Below are positions 26,637-35,767 of a stretch of DNA of 64,000 nucleotides, in pieces; the stretch's first letter is position 1, and each line of letters opens with the position of its first letter. Made by a program: the position numbers and the translations under genes. The notes under the pieces are model-generated. The model was not told the DNA's origin. It worked only from the letters and a program-made list of their open reading frames with translations, and made no database searches. The DNA comes from Leptospira sp. WS4.C2 (GTDB lineage: Bacteria; Spirochaetota; Leptospiria; Leptospirales; Leptospiraceae): the NCBI RefSeq assembly GCF_040833985.1, contig NZ_CP162139.1, forward strand, positions 3,196,501 through 3,260,500, in the 5' to 3' direction.

Positions 26637-28709
26637 ATGAAAAAACTCTTTCTTATCCTCATGTTATTCCACCTTGGTTGTCTTTCTGAGGAAAGGAATG
26701 TAAAAGCAGAAACAAAGAAAGGGTATTTAGATCTTAGCCAACATTCTTTTACAGACCAACCCTTTGTAGCACTGGATGGGGAATGGAAATTTTTCTGGAA
26801 CACAGCTCCTTCCCAAATACAAGAAACTGATTCAGATTTGTTGCTCAACCTTCCCAAACATTGGAATGGATACAAAATGAATTATGGTTCTCTTGGTGGA
26901 TTTGGTCATGCAAGTTTCAGAATCAAATTAAAACTTGCAAAAAATCTTAACGAGACTATGGCACTTACGGTTCAAGAGCAGGACACTTCGTACGCTATTT
27001 ATGTTAACGGAAAGTATTTAGGTGGATCAGGAAAACCAGGAACCAATGCAAATGAATACATTCCAGAAGTAAAATCCACCATTGTGGTTTTGCCAGAAAC
27101 ATCTGAAATCACCATCGATCTCTATGTTGCTAATTACGTACATAGAAAGGGCGGGATTTGGAATGATATTGTGCTTTCAACTTACACCAAAGCAGAAAGT
27201 CGGCTCACCAAACGGAAGATCAACGAAACCATGTTGTCTTCGATCCTTACATTTGTTGGATTTTTCTTTTTTGTAATGTATTTTTACAACAAAGATGGAA
27301 AACATACAATAGGAATCTTTTTATTTTCCTTAGCTGTATTGCTTAGAACCATTTCTACTGGAGAAAGGATCCTAATCGAATTTATTGATCTTCCTTACTC
27401 GTTCCTATTGCGATTGGAATATCTCTCTTGGTACTGGTCGGCACCACTACTCTACCATTATTTTTATACAATTTTTCCTGAAGACTTCTCCAAACGAATG
27501 GGAACTTTCTTTTATGTTCTTTCTTCGGTATTAACGATTGGTCTTTTGTTACCACCAGTTTATTTTACTGAGACTGCATCTATCTACCCCATTGCTTTTG
27601 TTGCCAATGGCATTATTATATTCATTTATTTATATCGTGCTTACCGGAAGAAACGGATGGAATCCAAACCATTATTGTTTGGTATGCTTTTAGTTCTCAT
27701 CGCTGCTACCAACGATGTCCTTCATGCAGAATCTTACATCCATACAACTTATATAGCACCCGCAAGTGTTGTGATCTTTGTATTTTTACAAGTCATTACC
27801 TTCGGACGGATTGTTCGCCAAACCATGACAAAAACTCTGGAGTTTGCACAGGAACAAAAACAACTCAGTAATTCCTTTAGCCGTTTTGTTCCAACAGAAT
27901 TTTTATTCCACTTAGGTAAAACAGATATCCGATCTGTCGATCTCGGAGATCAGGTCCAAAAAAGAATGACAATTCTCTTTGCTGACATCAGGTCCTTTAC
28001 CGAATTTTCAGAAACGCTCACTCCTAAAGAAAACTTTGATTTTTTAAACAGTTACTTACAAAGAGTAGGACCGATCATTAGGCACAATAATGGATTCATC
28101 GATAAATTCATTGGTGATGCTGTTATGGCACTATTTCCTTACGATATCAATGATGCCGTCAAAGCGGCTGTCGAAATGCAGGATGCCATTCGTATTTATA
28201 ATGGTCACAGAGCCAATTGTGGTTACATTCCCATCGAAGTGGGAATCGGGATCCATACGGGAAACCTCACCTTGGGAATATTAGGTGAGCACAAACGAAT
28301 GGAAGGGACTGTTATTTCCGACGCAGTCAATTTAGCCTCACGTATTGAAGGGATCACCAAACTCTTTTCTTCTAGAATTGTAATCAGTGCAGATACTTTC
28401 ATTGAAGCCTCTGAAGGCTTAGGATATCACTACCGGCTACTTGACCGAGTAGCAATCAAGGGAAAAACAGAAACTGTATTTGTTGTGGAAGTTTTGGATG
28501 GATACGAGCCAGAAAAAGCATCCAGACTCATTTCTACTAAAGATGATTATACATTAGCATTGGATGCATTTCGGCGAGACGATTTTGAAGAAGCTATCGA
28601 TGGATTCTCAAAACTATTGGATAAAAACCCCGATGATTCTGTCTCGAGGTTATTTTTAGATCGCTGCAGAGAAGCAAACGAAAGAGCTAAAACGGAATTT
28701 GGAAGTTAA
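26637..28709 (+). CDS. Membrane adenylate cyclase with 7TM-DISM sensory region (class III)
   Basis: A 690-residue protein. A signal/lipobox-like start (Phe-His-Leu-Gly-Cys) leads to an extracytoplasmic jelly-roll domain (~20-185), seven membrane helices (~195-395) and a class III cyclase domain (~440-625). Metal-binding Asp lie in Phe-Ala-Asp-Ile-Arg and Ile-Gly-Asp-Ala. The adenine-selecting Lys of Asp-Lys-Phe-Ile-Gly-Asp and Asp of Ser-Asp-Ala-Val-Asn, plus the transition-state Asn and Arg of Asn-Leu-Ala-Ser-Arg, are present. It should therefore make cAMP. A short TPR-like tail ends the protein. Its ATG immediately follows the previous gene's TAA, so it is probably co-transcribed. Confidence 0.92.
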   Translation: MKKLFLILMLFHLGCLSEERNVKAETKKGYLDLSQHSFTDQPFVALDGEWKFFWNTAPSQIQETDSDLLLNLPKHWNGYKMNYGSLGGFGHASFRIKLKLAKNLNETMALTVQEQDTSYAIYVNGKYLGGSGKPGTNANEYIPEVKSTIVVLPETSEITIDLYVANYVHRKGGIWNDIVLSTYTKAESRLTKRKINETMLSSILTFVGFFFFVMYFYNKDGKHTIGIFLFSLAVLLRTISTGERILIEFIDLPYSFLLRLEYLSWYWSAPLLYHYFYTIFPEDFSKRMGTFFYVLSSVLTIGLLLPPVYFTETASIYPIAFVANGIIIFIYLYRAYRKKRMESKPLLFGMLLVLIAATNDVLHAESYIHTTYIAPASVVIFVFLQVITFGRIVRQTMTKTLEFAQEQKQLSNSFSRFVPTEFLFHLGKTDIRSVDLGDQVQKRMTILFADIRSFTEFSETLTPKENFDFLNSYLQRVGPIIRHNNGFIDKFIGDAVMALFPYDINDAVKAAVEMQDAIRIYNGHRANCGYIPIEVGIGIHTGNLTLGILGEHKRMEGTVISDAVNLASRIEGITKLFSSRIVISADTFIEASEGLGYHYRLLDRVAIKGKTETVFVVEVLDGYEPEKASRLISTKDDYTLALDAFRRDDFEEAIDGFSKLLDKNPDDSVSRLFLDRCREANERAKTEFGS

Positions 28710-30001
28710 GTTCGCTTTTGTTTTAAGTGATAGCCAATTCCCAAAACCAAACCAAAACCTAAAACACCAAGTGCCAAATAGGGTTCAGAAACACAAACCG
28801 AACCACAAGCCACAATTCCAAGAACAAGAGCAACAGCGGGTAACACAGGATAAAGTGGGGCTTTGTAGGGCCTTGGCATCTCTGGTTCTTTTTTCCGTAA
28901 AACAAAATAGGAAACTAAACTGAAAAGATACATCCCACATGCACCTAATGCGGAGATGGTGATGAGTTCAGCTGTGTCCAAAAAACACATACAGAAAATA
29001 CCCAAAACCCCACCACTAAGGACTGCATTTTGCGGAACCAAAGAACCAAAACTCAGTCTGGAAAGGTAATTTGGTAAATATCCTTCTTTTGCCATCGCAT
29101 AAATCAAACGAGAGTTTCCCAGAATGATTCCAAAGAGTGATGCCACAAGGCCAAATAAACCAATAAAAGTAAATACAAAAGGCCAGATTTGGTCAACACC
29201 ATATAACTTTTGTAACACATAAGACAAAGGATAATCCAACTCAGCAATTTCTTTAATATCGACAACAGATGCGGTAAAAATAAAAATGAGACCCGCCAAA
29301 CAAAGTAAAGTAAAAATACCTGCAGTGTATCCGATAGGGATATCTCGCGCTGGATTACGAACTTCTTCCGAAGCTAAAGCCACACCTTCTACTGCCAAAA
29401 AAAACCAAATGGCAAAGGGAATTGAAAGAAAAACAGAACTCCATGACATGGAACTGACTTCAGGAAATTTTGGAATCCGATCGAAGGAAACATGAGGCCA
29501 CAGAAAGGCAAGATAAAACAAAAGTCCAAATACAGCAACAATGGTAACTAAGAGTTCAAACCGAGCCGTTTGTTTGATCCCGGTTAAATTCATTAATAAC
29601 AACAAACAAAACATAACGATACCAGCACCAAATGCTGGTATAACGGGAAAAAGAAAATGGATGTAACCTCCAAGAGCCGAGGCAATGGCTGGTGGGGCCA
29701 GTAAAAATTCAACCAAAACCAAATACCCAGTAATCAATCCAAACAAATCTCCTAGGGCCCTCTTCGCATAAGCAGAAGGACCTCCAGACTGAGGAATGCT
29801 GGCTGCAAGTTCCGTAAAACAGAGCGCAAATAACACGTAGAAAGTGGCAATCCATACTACAGCAAAACTGAATTCCCAAAAACTAGCCTTGGACCAACCG
29901 AAGTTCCAACCAAAGTAGTCACCGGAAATAACCAGTCCGACTGCAATGCCCCATAAATGGACAGAATGTAGAACTTTATGCATTTTTTGATCTTCTTTCA
30001 T
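28706..30001 (-). CDS. APC family amino acid permease, ethanolamine permease type
   Basis: A 431-residue protein with about 12 membrane helices. It resembles ethanolamine permeases (Eat) at Gly-Leu-Val-Ile-Ser-Gly-Asp-Tyr-Phe-Gly-Trp-Asn near the start, and has Pro-Gln-Ser-Gly-Gly-Pro and a Glu-Gly-Val-Ala-Leu-Ala-Ser-Glu-Glu motif in mid-protein. Substrate assignment is by resemblance only; no ethanolamine ammonia-lyase gene is in view. It is convergent with the cyclase (4-bp overlap). Its promoter lies in the 255-bp divergent region holding a perfect palindrome. Confidence 0.8.
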   Translation of the reverse strand: MKEDQKMHKVLHSVHLWGIAVGLVISGDYFGWNFGWSKASFWEFSFAVVWIATFYVLFALCFTELAASIPQSGGPSAYAKRALGDLFGLITGYLVLVEFLLAPPAIASALGGYIHFLFPVIPAFGAGIVMFCLLLLMNLTGIKQTARFELLVTIVAVFGLLFYLAFLWPHVSFDRIPKFPEVSSMSWSSVFLSIPFAIWFFLAVEGVALASEEVRNPARDIPIGYTAGIFTLLCLAGLIFIFTASVVDIKEIAELDYPLSYVLQKLYGVDQIWPFVFTFIGLFGLVASLFGIILGNSRLIYAMAKEGYLPNYLSRLSFGSLVPQNAVLSGGVLGIFCMCFLDTAELITISALGACGMYLFSLVSYFVLRKKEPEMPRPYKAPLYPVLPAVALVLGIVACGSVCVSEPYLALGVLGFGLVLGIGYHLKQKRT

Positions 30002-30119
30002 GTCACCTCATTGTAACAAAAACCGCTCAATATTAAAAATAATACATTAGCAAATAAAATACCAGAAAACAACGTAATATACTAATTTTCTTCCTACCTA
30101 TCTTGCAAGTTCTTTCAAA

Positions 30120-30166
30120 ATCCGATTGGTGGGTGTTTGGTGGACATAACCTAATCGGATCCGATT
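30120..30166. promoter_or_regulatory. Palindromic element with an extra half-site in the divergent region
   Basis: AATCGGATCCGATT (30153-30166) is a perfect 14-bp palindrome. ATCCGATT recurs at 30120-30127 and is its exact half-site. The element lies between the permease (start 30001) and the exported coiled-coil gene (start 30257), so it may be an operator. The 30120 copy could alternatively pair with 30153-30160 as a 25-nt-loop hairpin. No regulator is known. Confidence 0.4.
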
Positions 30167-30256
30167 ACAGAACATTTCTTGAAGTATTTCCACAAAACAT
30201 TAAAATTCGGAATTGCAAATGATTCTAAATTCTAAAATTATAGGGGAAATACGATA

Positions 30257-31087
30257 GTGGAATCAATCATGCGAAACTTAAAACTAACCTTAATTATACT
30301 TTTATATTTCATCTCTCCCCTAAGTGCAGTGCAAACCATCCTTCTCAAACAAGGTAAATCCATCAAAGGGATCGTTACCAACCAAAACGTAGATAGTGTC
30401 GAAGTGGACACTCAAAACGGGAAACATATGGTCATTTCCAAAAAATCCGTTTTGAAAATTATCTACAAAGATATAGCAGAATCGGAAGAAGAAATCATAC
30501 GTAAGGACGAAGAAGAAAAAAGAAAAAATGAAAAAGAAAAGGCCATTGCAGCCAAACAAGAAGAGATCCGCAAACGTAGAGAAGAATTGACACGACAGGA
30601 ATCGGAGAGAAAGGCCAAAGAAGAAGGTGGCGAAGTAGTGACCCATAGCCTTCGTGATTCCTTCGTCCTAGGTTCCGTTGCCGATGGAAATATGATCACC
30701 CTTGCTCCCGACACTGCAAAATGCCAAACCTTTCAAGAGTATCCAGAATACTTCTGGTTGTTTGGTGGTCTTCGCTTCAAAGAACCGGATTGGAATGAAC
30801 TCCTGCCTAAAGACAATCGTCCTGTACGCATCAAACAAACTTCCACCTGGACAGATATGGCTGTTACCCTTCTTGGTGGATTTCTCATCACAGTCACTCG
30901 TAAAACGATTATAGTTGATGTTTGTGAAGGAAGTGGATACCGTATGGTTTCCGATTCTGAAATCAAACGCATCAAAGACGAAGCAGTCGAACAAATCAGA
31001 TCCGAACAAGAACTGAGAGAAGCTGAAGAAAGATACGAGTTAGAACAACTAGAAAAAGATTTAGAAGCTTTGAAGAAAAAGAAGTAA
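30257..31087 (+). CDS. Exported coiled-coil protein of unknown function
   Basis: A 276-residue protein. A signal peptide (~1-24) is followed by a small beta region with Lys-Gly-Ile-Val-Thr-Asn and a Glu/Lys-rich coiled coil (~75-125). A second folded part (~130-225) contains one hydrophobic stretch (Ala-Val-Thr-Leu-Leu-Gly-Gly-Phe), and a charged coil ends the protein. GTG 30257 was chosen because AGGGGA lies 9 nt upstream; an ATG at 30269 is further away. It is 14 bp upstream of the first of three paralogous lipoproteins and likely co-transcribed. I recognise no family. Confidence 0.72.
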   Translation: MESIMRNLKLTLIILLYFISPLSAVQTILLKQGKSIKGIVTNQNVDSVEVDTQNGKHMVISKKSVLKIIYKDIAESEEEIIRKDEEEKRKNEKEKAIAAKQEEIRKRREELTRQESERKAKEEGGEVVTHSLRDSFVLGSVADGNMITLAPDTAKCQTFQEYPEYFWLFGGLRFKEPDWNELLPKDNRPVRIKQTSTWTDMAVTLLGGFLITVTRKTIIVDVCEGSGYRMVSDSEIKRIKDEAVEQIRSEQELREAEERYELEQLEKDLEALKKKK

Positions 31088-31101
31088 AAGAATAGAGACC
31101 A

Positions 31102-31911
31102 ATGAAGAAATATCTCTCACAAAAACCTATTTTCGTATGTTTCGTCATTCTATTCTCAATGACGAACTGTTACTTCAATCCGTTGGTGTTTGACTTACTC
31201 AACCCAACGGAGGCAAAAGACAACTCTACTTCCTTGTTGAGTCTGACCGGTTTTAGTAACCAGGCCACAACCGTTAGTATTACAGGTCAAATTAAGAAAG
31301 CTGGAGTTGCCTTTGCGAATGCTGAGATCAAAGTAGTGGATTCACCTCTTTCCTTGAAGAAAAACCAATCCAATTCTTCTACAACGAACAGCGCAGGCAG
31401 ATTCTACTTAAATATTTCAACGGGTTTTGCGACTTTGCAATTTGCTGACGCAGGGACCATTGTAAATATCGATATCAATGTTACTCCCTTCTCGGCTACA
31501 GCTATCTCTATAAATAATCTTAACTACCAAATTCAAAACTTAGATGTCTATGAAATTGGTACAGAAGCACCAACGTATCTTGAATTGGTATTGTCCATGC
31601 CATATGATGGAATGTTTATCGATGACGGTAACTATAGTATGATTTCCAGCAGTTTCCAATTTGGTTTCTCAGAAGATATAGCAACGCCATCCGACCAATT
31701 TCTTTGGATGACAGAAAATTTCATTATCAATCCCCAAATTGCATTACAAACTCCCAGTATTTCCAAGAATAACGTGACGGTTATTCTCAGTGGTTCGGTA
31801 AGTCAAACTACCGGCTATACCCTTACATTGAATTCTGGAATCAAATCAGTGACAGGAAAATCGATCAAACCATCGACAATCCAATTTATCGTCGGACCTT
31901 TATCCTTATAA
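31102..31911 (+). CDS. Tandem paralogous lipoprotein 1 (Cys-Tyr-Phe-Asn-Pro family)
   Basis: A 269-residue lipoprotein. The signal peptide ends Met-Thr-Asn-Cys-Tyr-Phe-Asn-Pro (Cys at 23). Next comes a beta-sandwich segment with Thr-Gly-Gln-Ile-Lys and a later Gly-Arg-Phe-Tyr-Leu, resembling carboxypeptidase-regulatory-like domains. An Ig-like C-terminal domain has Phe-Ser-Glu-Asp, Thr-Pro-Ser-Asp and Ile-Lys-Ser-Val-Thr-Gly-Lys-Ser. The same layout recurs in the next two genes. A surface or periplasmic structural or adhesive role is possible but unproven. It starts 14 bp after the coiled-coil gene. Confidence 0.75.
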   Translation: MKKYLSQKPIFVCFVILFSMTNCYFNPLVFDLLNPTEAKDNSTSLLSLTGFSNQATTVSITGQIKKAGVAFANAEIKVVDSPLSLKKNQSNSSTTNSAGRFYLNISTGFATLQFADAGTIVNIDINVTPFSATAISINNLNYQIQNLDVYEIGTEAPTYLELVLSMPYDGMFIDDGNYSMISSSFQFGFSEDIATPSDQFLWMTENFIINPQIALQTPSISKNNVTVILSGSVSQTTGYTLTLNSGIKSVTGKSIKPSTIQFIVGPLSL

Positions 31912-32033
31912 GGCCAGAGGATCTGCTTTAGGATTCAATGCATCTTATAATCCATCGTGAAAATCAATTTTCTTTGAGTTGTTATTCTATTCATTAGCTT
32001 AAATTTTTTTAAAAATTAAAAGGAGAGTCATTT

Positions 32034-32870
32034 ATGAAAACACCGAACAACAAAATCCTTTTTCTAAATTTATTCCTTCTCATTTTTTCTAACTGTTACT
32101 TCAATCCCTTGGTGCAACCCATAGTCAATCCAGAAGTAAAAGAAGAAACAAATCCGTTTCTAGCACTATTAGGATTGGGCGGTGGGACAAACTTTTTTAT
32201 CACGGGTCAGATTCGTGATCCCAATGGGGTAGCCTTGGAGGGTCTTATTTTGGTTCCATCCCCAACATCGTTTCAATCCAAATCAACTTCACCACCTTAC
32301 ACAACAGATGTGGGAGGACGATTTTATATTCCTTACCAAACAGGTAACTTTACATTTACTGTAATTCGCAATGGCCTTTCATTTTTTGTACTGACTTTGA
32401 ATGTATCTAGTCCAAGCCAAATCACCTCAGCAACTTCTAACGCACCACCGGGACTGGAGGTTTTGAACCTAGGGGCAATCAATGCAAACGAGCCACCTAA
32501 CTTTTTCGAGTTGGTGAAAGTATATATTTTAGATGGACAAATGAACGAAATACCTCTGCACAATACAAATTTATATACATCACTTGGGTCCATACATTTA
32601 ACTTTCAATGAACCGCCAGCATATGTTGATTCTGGAGACATTTCTTGGATTCAAAATTCTTTGATCATTACTCCCACACCGACTGTAGGTTACCTCGCCT
32701 TGACTATATCAGATAATCGAATTTCTCTAGTAGGTGCGGAGGGGTTTACATTTAATACTGAGTTTACTATCAATTTTACAGAAAACATTAAATCGGCCTC
32801 GGGAAAATCACTGACTCCGAGAAGGGCAAAATTTTGTTATGAGCCTTCGGTAAGTTGTGTGTTCTTTTAA
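32034..32870 (+). CDS. Tandem paralogous lipoprotein 2 (Cys-Tyr-Phe-Asn-Pro family)
   Basis: A 278-residue paralogue of its neighbours. The lipobox is Phe-Ser-Asn-Cys-Tyr-Phe-Asn-Pro (Cys at 21), followed by Val-Asn-Pro-Glu, Thr-Gly-Gln-Ile-Arg-Asp, Gly-Gly-Arg-Phe-Tyr-Ile and an Ig-like end with Ile-Lys-Ser-Ala-Ser-Gly-Lys-Ser-Leu. It ends with two Cys (Cys-Tyr-Glu-Pro-Ser-Val-Ser-Cys) that could form a disulfide. It has its own strong AAAGGAGAG site 8 nt before the ATG, and a 122-bp AT-rich leader that may carry a promoter. Confidence 0.75.
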   Translation: MKTPNNKILFLNLFLLIFSNCYFNPLVQPIVNPEVKEETNPFLALLGLGGGTNFFITGQIRDPNGVALEGLILVPSPTSFQSKSTSPPYTTDVGGRFYIPYQTGNFTFTVIRNGLSFFVLTLNVSSPSQITSATSNAPPGLEVLNLGAINANEPPNFFELVKVYILDGQMNEIPLHNTNLYTSLGSIHLTFNEPPAYVDSGDISWIQNSLIITPTPTVGYLALTISDNRISLVGAEGFTFNTEFTINFTENIKSASGKSLTPRRAKFCYEPSVSCVFF

Positions 32871-33051
32871 AGTTTCCCCTGAGTCGCTTTTAAGATATTT
32901 GGCCTATTTCAATTCTATAACCTATTGTTTGTAAATAAATTTCTTGCAACACATCCTCGAGTCCATTAGTGTTAATGCCATGGATACTTTCATCAGCCAA
33001 GTTAAAGTTTCCTTTTCGAGAAAATCAGCCGGACTTGTGGAGCCAATTCTT

Positions 33052-33861
33052 ATGAAAAGCCGTCCTAATTTACTGACTTCACTCATTTTAGTTTGTTTAT
33101 CGATTCTTATCGGAAATTGTTACTTCAACCCAGCTGTGCAGTTGGTTGTGAATCCGGAAACTTCCGAAGATGCAGATCCAGTTGTGATGCTCGGAATTGC
33201 ATCAGCCCTAGCAGGACCAAGGACTGTTCAAATCACAGGCCAAGTTGTTGATGCAAATGGTGTTGCCGTTGCCGGTGGAACCCTGACCATTCTAAGTCGA
33301 ACGAATCAAATATCAGGCCTCACAGATACGATCACACTAAACGAAGGAGGAAGATTCTATCTGACCTTAAGTATAGGAGAAACAACCATCCGAGTGGACC
33401 AATCTGGTGTGGAATTATTTACATTTAAATTATCAGTGTTGGGCCCAGGGGTTGCTTCTATCATCGAAAAATCACTGGCAGGACCGAATGCTATCAATTT
33501 GGAATTTTACACTCCAGAGTTTATACCAATCTATTTTGATCTCGTATCTTCGACTCCCTATGACAATGCGACCTTTACAACATGGCCAACATTAGTAACA
33601 ATTACTTTCTCCGAAAATCTGGAAACCCCATCAAATATGCAGAGCTTTTTAGATGCAAATGTCATCACGAGCCCGGCGATTTCATTAGACGGTTCCAGCT
33701 CCTTCATAATGAACAATGTTTTGCAAATCTACAACTCATCTAGTTTTTCCATTGGAACTAATACATATACATTTAGATCTGAAATTAAGTCCTCTACCGG
33801 AAAAAGTCTAGCACCTAGGACGATTACCTATATCTGTAATTCTCCTTGTAATGGATCATAA
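33052..33861 (+). CDS. Tandem paralogous lipoprotein 3 (Cys-Tyr-Phe-Asn-Pro family)
   Basis: A 269-residue third paralogue, exactly as long as copy 1. The lipobox is Leu-Ile-Gly-Asn-Cys-Tyr-Phe-Asn-Pro (Cys at 23), then Val-Asn-Pro-Glu-Thr, Thr-Gly-Gln-Val-Val-Asp-Ala-Asn-Gly-Val-Ala, Gly-Gly-Arg-Phe-Tyr-Leu and Ile-Lys-Ser-Ser-Thr-Gly-Lys-Ser-Leu-Ala-Pro-Arg. A closing Cys-Asn-Ser-Pro-Cys resembles the Cys pair of copy 2. The frame is open upstream to a TTG at 32944, but ATG 33052 puts the signal peptide at the N-terminus and has GGAG 9 nt upstream. Confidence 0.75.
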   Translation: MKSRPNLLTSLILVCLSILIGNCYFNPAVQLVVNPETSEDADPVVMLGIASALAGPRTVQITGQVVDANGVAVAGGTLTILSRTNQISGLTDTITLNEGGRFYLTLSIGETTIRVDQSGVELFTFKLSVLGPGVASIIEKSLAGPNAINLEFYTPEFIPIYFDLVSSTPYDNATFTTWPTLVTITFSENLETPSNMQSFLDANVITSPAISLDGSSSFIMNNVLQIYNSSSFSIGTNTYTFRSEIKSSTGKSLAPRTITYICNSPCNGS

Positions 33862-34014
33862 CTGAACTAAGCGTAGAGTTTTACTCTTCCTTCGCAATCT
33901 CCCTGAAGAAAGAGAGGATTTAGCCTTGTTGGCAGAAAATATTACGCTCTATCCTACTATTTCTTTCGGTAGTGCACTTGACATCCAAAGTGGATCTTCT
34001 ACTGTATAGCGGTC

Positions 34015-35625
34015 GTGAATGCACCTTTAAAACAAATAGAAATCTACTCCCGTAAAATTTTACTTGCTCTCGCAGTAACAGCCTCCCTCCTCATTACTTT
34101 TTCCTGTTCCCCTTCTCAAGAAGGAATCGACTTACGAGTCGCCCAGGTTCCCAATCCCAAAGAACTAAGAAACAGTTGGGTGGAAGACAGTGCCGGAGTA
34201 TTAACAGACACGGCATCCATTGACCAAATGATTAATGCAGAGGAATCATCCTCTGGAGTCGAAATTGCTGTTGTGACTCTTCCAACAATTGAAAGTTATG
34301 TGCCGAAAGATTTTGCTGTGGCTCTCTTCAACCATTGGAAAATTGGAAAAAAAGACAAAGACAATGGAATCTTAGTCCTCCATGTAATCGACCAGAGACG
34401 AGTTGAAATTGAAATTGGATATGGGTTGGAAGGTGACCTTCCCGATGTGATTGTCAAACGAATCATTGATACTTATACAATCCCTGCATTCAAAGCAGAT
34501 AATTTTCAAAAAGGACATTGGGACACAGTGGCAGCACTGATCAAGAAATTGAACCACCCTGAACTTGAAGTAGAACAACTACTTTCAGATACTAACAATG
34601 TTTCCACAGCCGATGTTGCGGTAGAAAATACAAACGAACAAACGGCAGACTTAAGAACCGACTACTATGATTACAAAGGGAAATCCTACACTCAACTGAG
34701 TGACGAAGAAAAACAAACCTTGGACAGAGCCATAGATACTTACAATACGACTTCTAATTATTTTCTAAATGATGAAGAATCTAGATTGTGGGCTGAGAAA
34801 ACTAGCGAATTAGAAAAAATTGAAAAAGAAGAGAGCATCCGATATAAACAATATTTTATCTTTGGCTACATCTCTATTTTTATACTATTACATCTTTTGC
34901 AAAGAATCGTTGTATGGATCATTCCATCACCGACCGCAAAATACCATATAGTTCACAATACAGACTTCCCCTTATTCTATGGTGTGATCATAGCTCCTGT
35001 TGTATTTACCATTACGATACTCTCGCAATTTCTAGATGATGCCATTTTCCCAGTTTCCATTTTCTTAACCATTGCCTTCATCGTAATTTATGCCATCTTT
35101 TGGGGTGACTTACGATTGCGTAAATTAAGCGAAAGACTTTTGAAAATTAGAAACATCGCTAGAAACTGTAAAAAATGCGGAACGAAGATGACAAAACTTT
35201 CGGAAGAGGAGGATAACATCCATTTGTCGAAAGGCCAAATTTCTGAAGAAATTGTAAATTCCATAGACTATGATGTATGGGTCTGTCCAGCGTGTGAAGC
35301 CAACGCCGTCCTCAAATTTCCTAGCATCAATCCAGAATATATTTACAAAGGTACTTCTTTTCGAAAAATTAAGGCCTGCCCCGAATGTAAGTTTGAAACC
35401 TTTGTTTGTAAATCGAGCAGAATTATCAGTGAAGCAACTTATAGTAGTTCTGGGTCAGTAGAAGTGAAAAGAACTTGTGCCCATTGTAAACACAATGCCG
35501 TTGAATATGAAACCATTCCCAAAAAACAAAAGAGTAGCTCCGGTGGTTCTTCTGGTGGTGGCGGCGGTGGGGGTAGTTTTGGTGGCGGTTCCTCTGGCGG
35601 TGGCGGAAGCGGAGGAAGTTACTAA
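34015..35625 (+). CDS. TPM domain (YgcG-like) membrane protein with zinc-ribbon motifs and Gly/Ser tail
   Basis: A 536-residue protein. A signal peptide or lipobox-like start (Phe-Ser-Cys) leads to a TPM domain (~45-175) with Leu-Thr-Asp-Thr-Ala near its start and Asp-Asn-Gly-Ile-Leu-Val-Leu and Glu-Ile-Gly-Tyr-Gly-Leu-Glu-Gly later. Three or so membrane helices lie at ~280-365. Cys pairs follow (Cys-Lys-Lys-Cys, Cys-Pro-Ala-Cys, Cys-Pro-Glu-Cys, Cys-Ala-His-Cys), probably two zinc ribbons. The end is a ~30-residue Gly/Ser tail as in YgcG. TPM domains act in photosystem or envelope protein repair; the role here is unknown. GTG 34015 lacks a Shine-Dalgarno sequence; TTGACA at 33978-33983 may start a near-leaderless mRNA. 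Confidence 0.85.
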   Translation: MNAPLKQIEIYSRKILLALAVTASLLITFSCSPSQEGIDLRVAQVPNPKELRNSWVEDSAGVLTDTASIDQMINAEESSSGVEIAVVTLPTIESYVPKDFAVALFNHWKIGKKDKDNGILVLHVIDQRRVEIEIGYGLEGDLPDVIVKRIIDTYTIPAFKADNFQKGHWDTVAALIKKLNHPELEVEQLLSDTNNVSTADVAVENTNEQTADLRTDYYDYKGKSYTQLSDEEKQTLDRAIDTYNTTSNYFLNDEESRLWAEKTSELEKIEKEESIRYKQYFIFGYISIFILLHLLQRIVVWIIPSPTAKYHIVHNTDFPLFYGVIIAPVVFTITILSQFLDDAIFPVSIFLTIAFIVIYAIFWGDLRLRKLSERLLKIRNIARNCKKCGTKMTKLSEEEDNIHLSKGQISEEIVNSIDYDVWVCPACEANAVLKFPSINPEYIYKGTSFRKIKACPECKFETFVCKSSRIISEATYSSSGSVEVKRTCAHCKHNAVEYETIPKKQKSSSGGSSGGGGGGGSFGGGSSGGGGSGGSY

Positions 35626-35767
35626 AGGCAACTTAAACCCTAAGTTTCCATAAGAACGAAATTTGAAGAAAAATATAGTATTTATCCCTACTTAAAAATC
35701 TCTCCTTTTTCGGAACCAAACATACATTCGCCTATTCTATTTTGACACCAATTTAGAATATGGCTTT

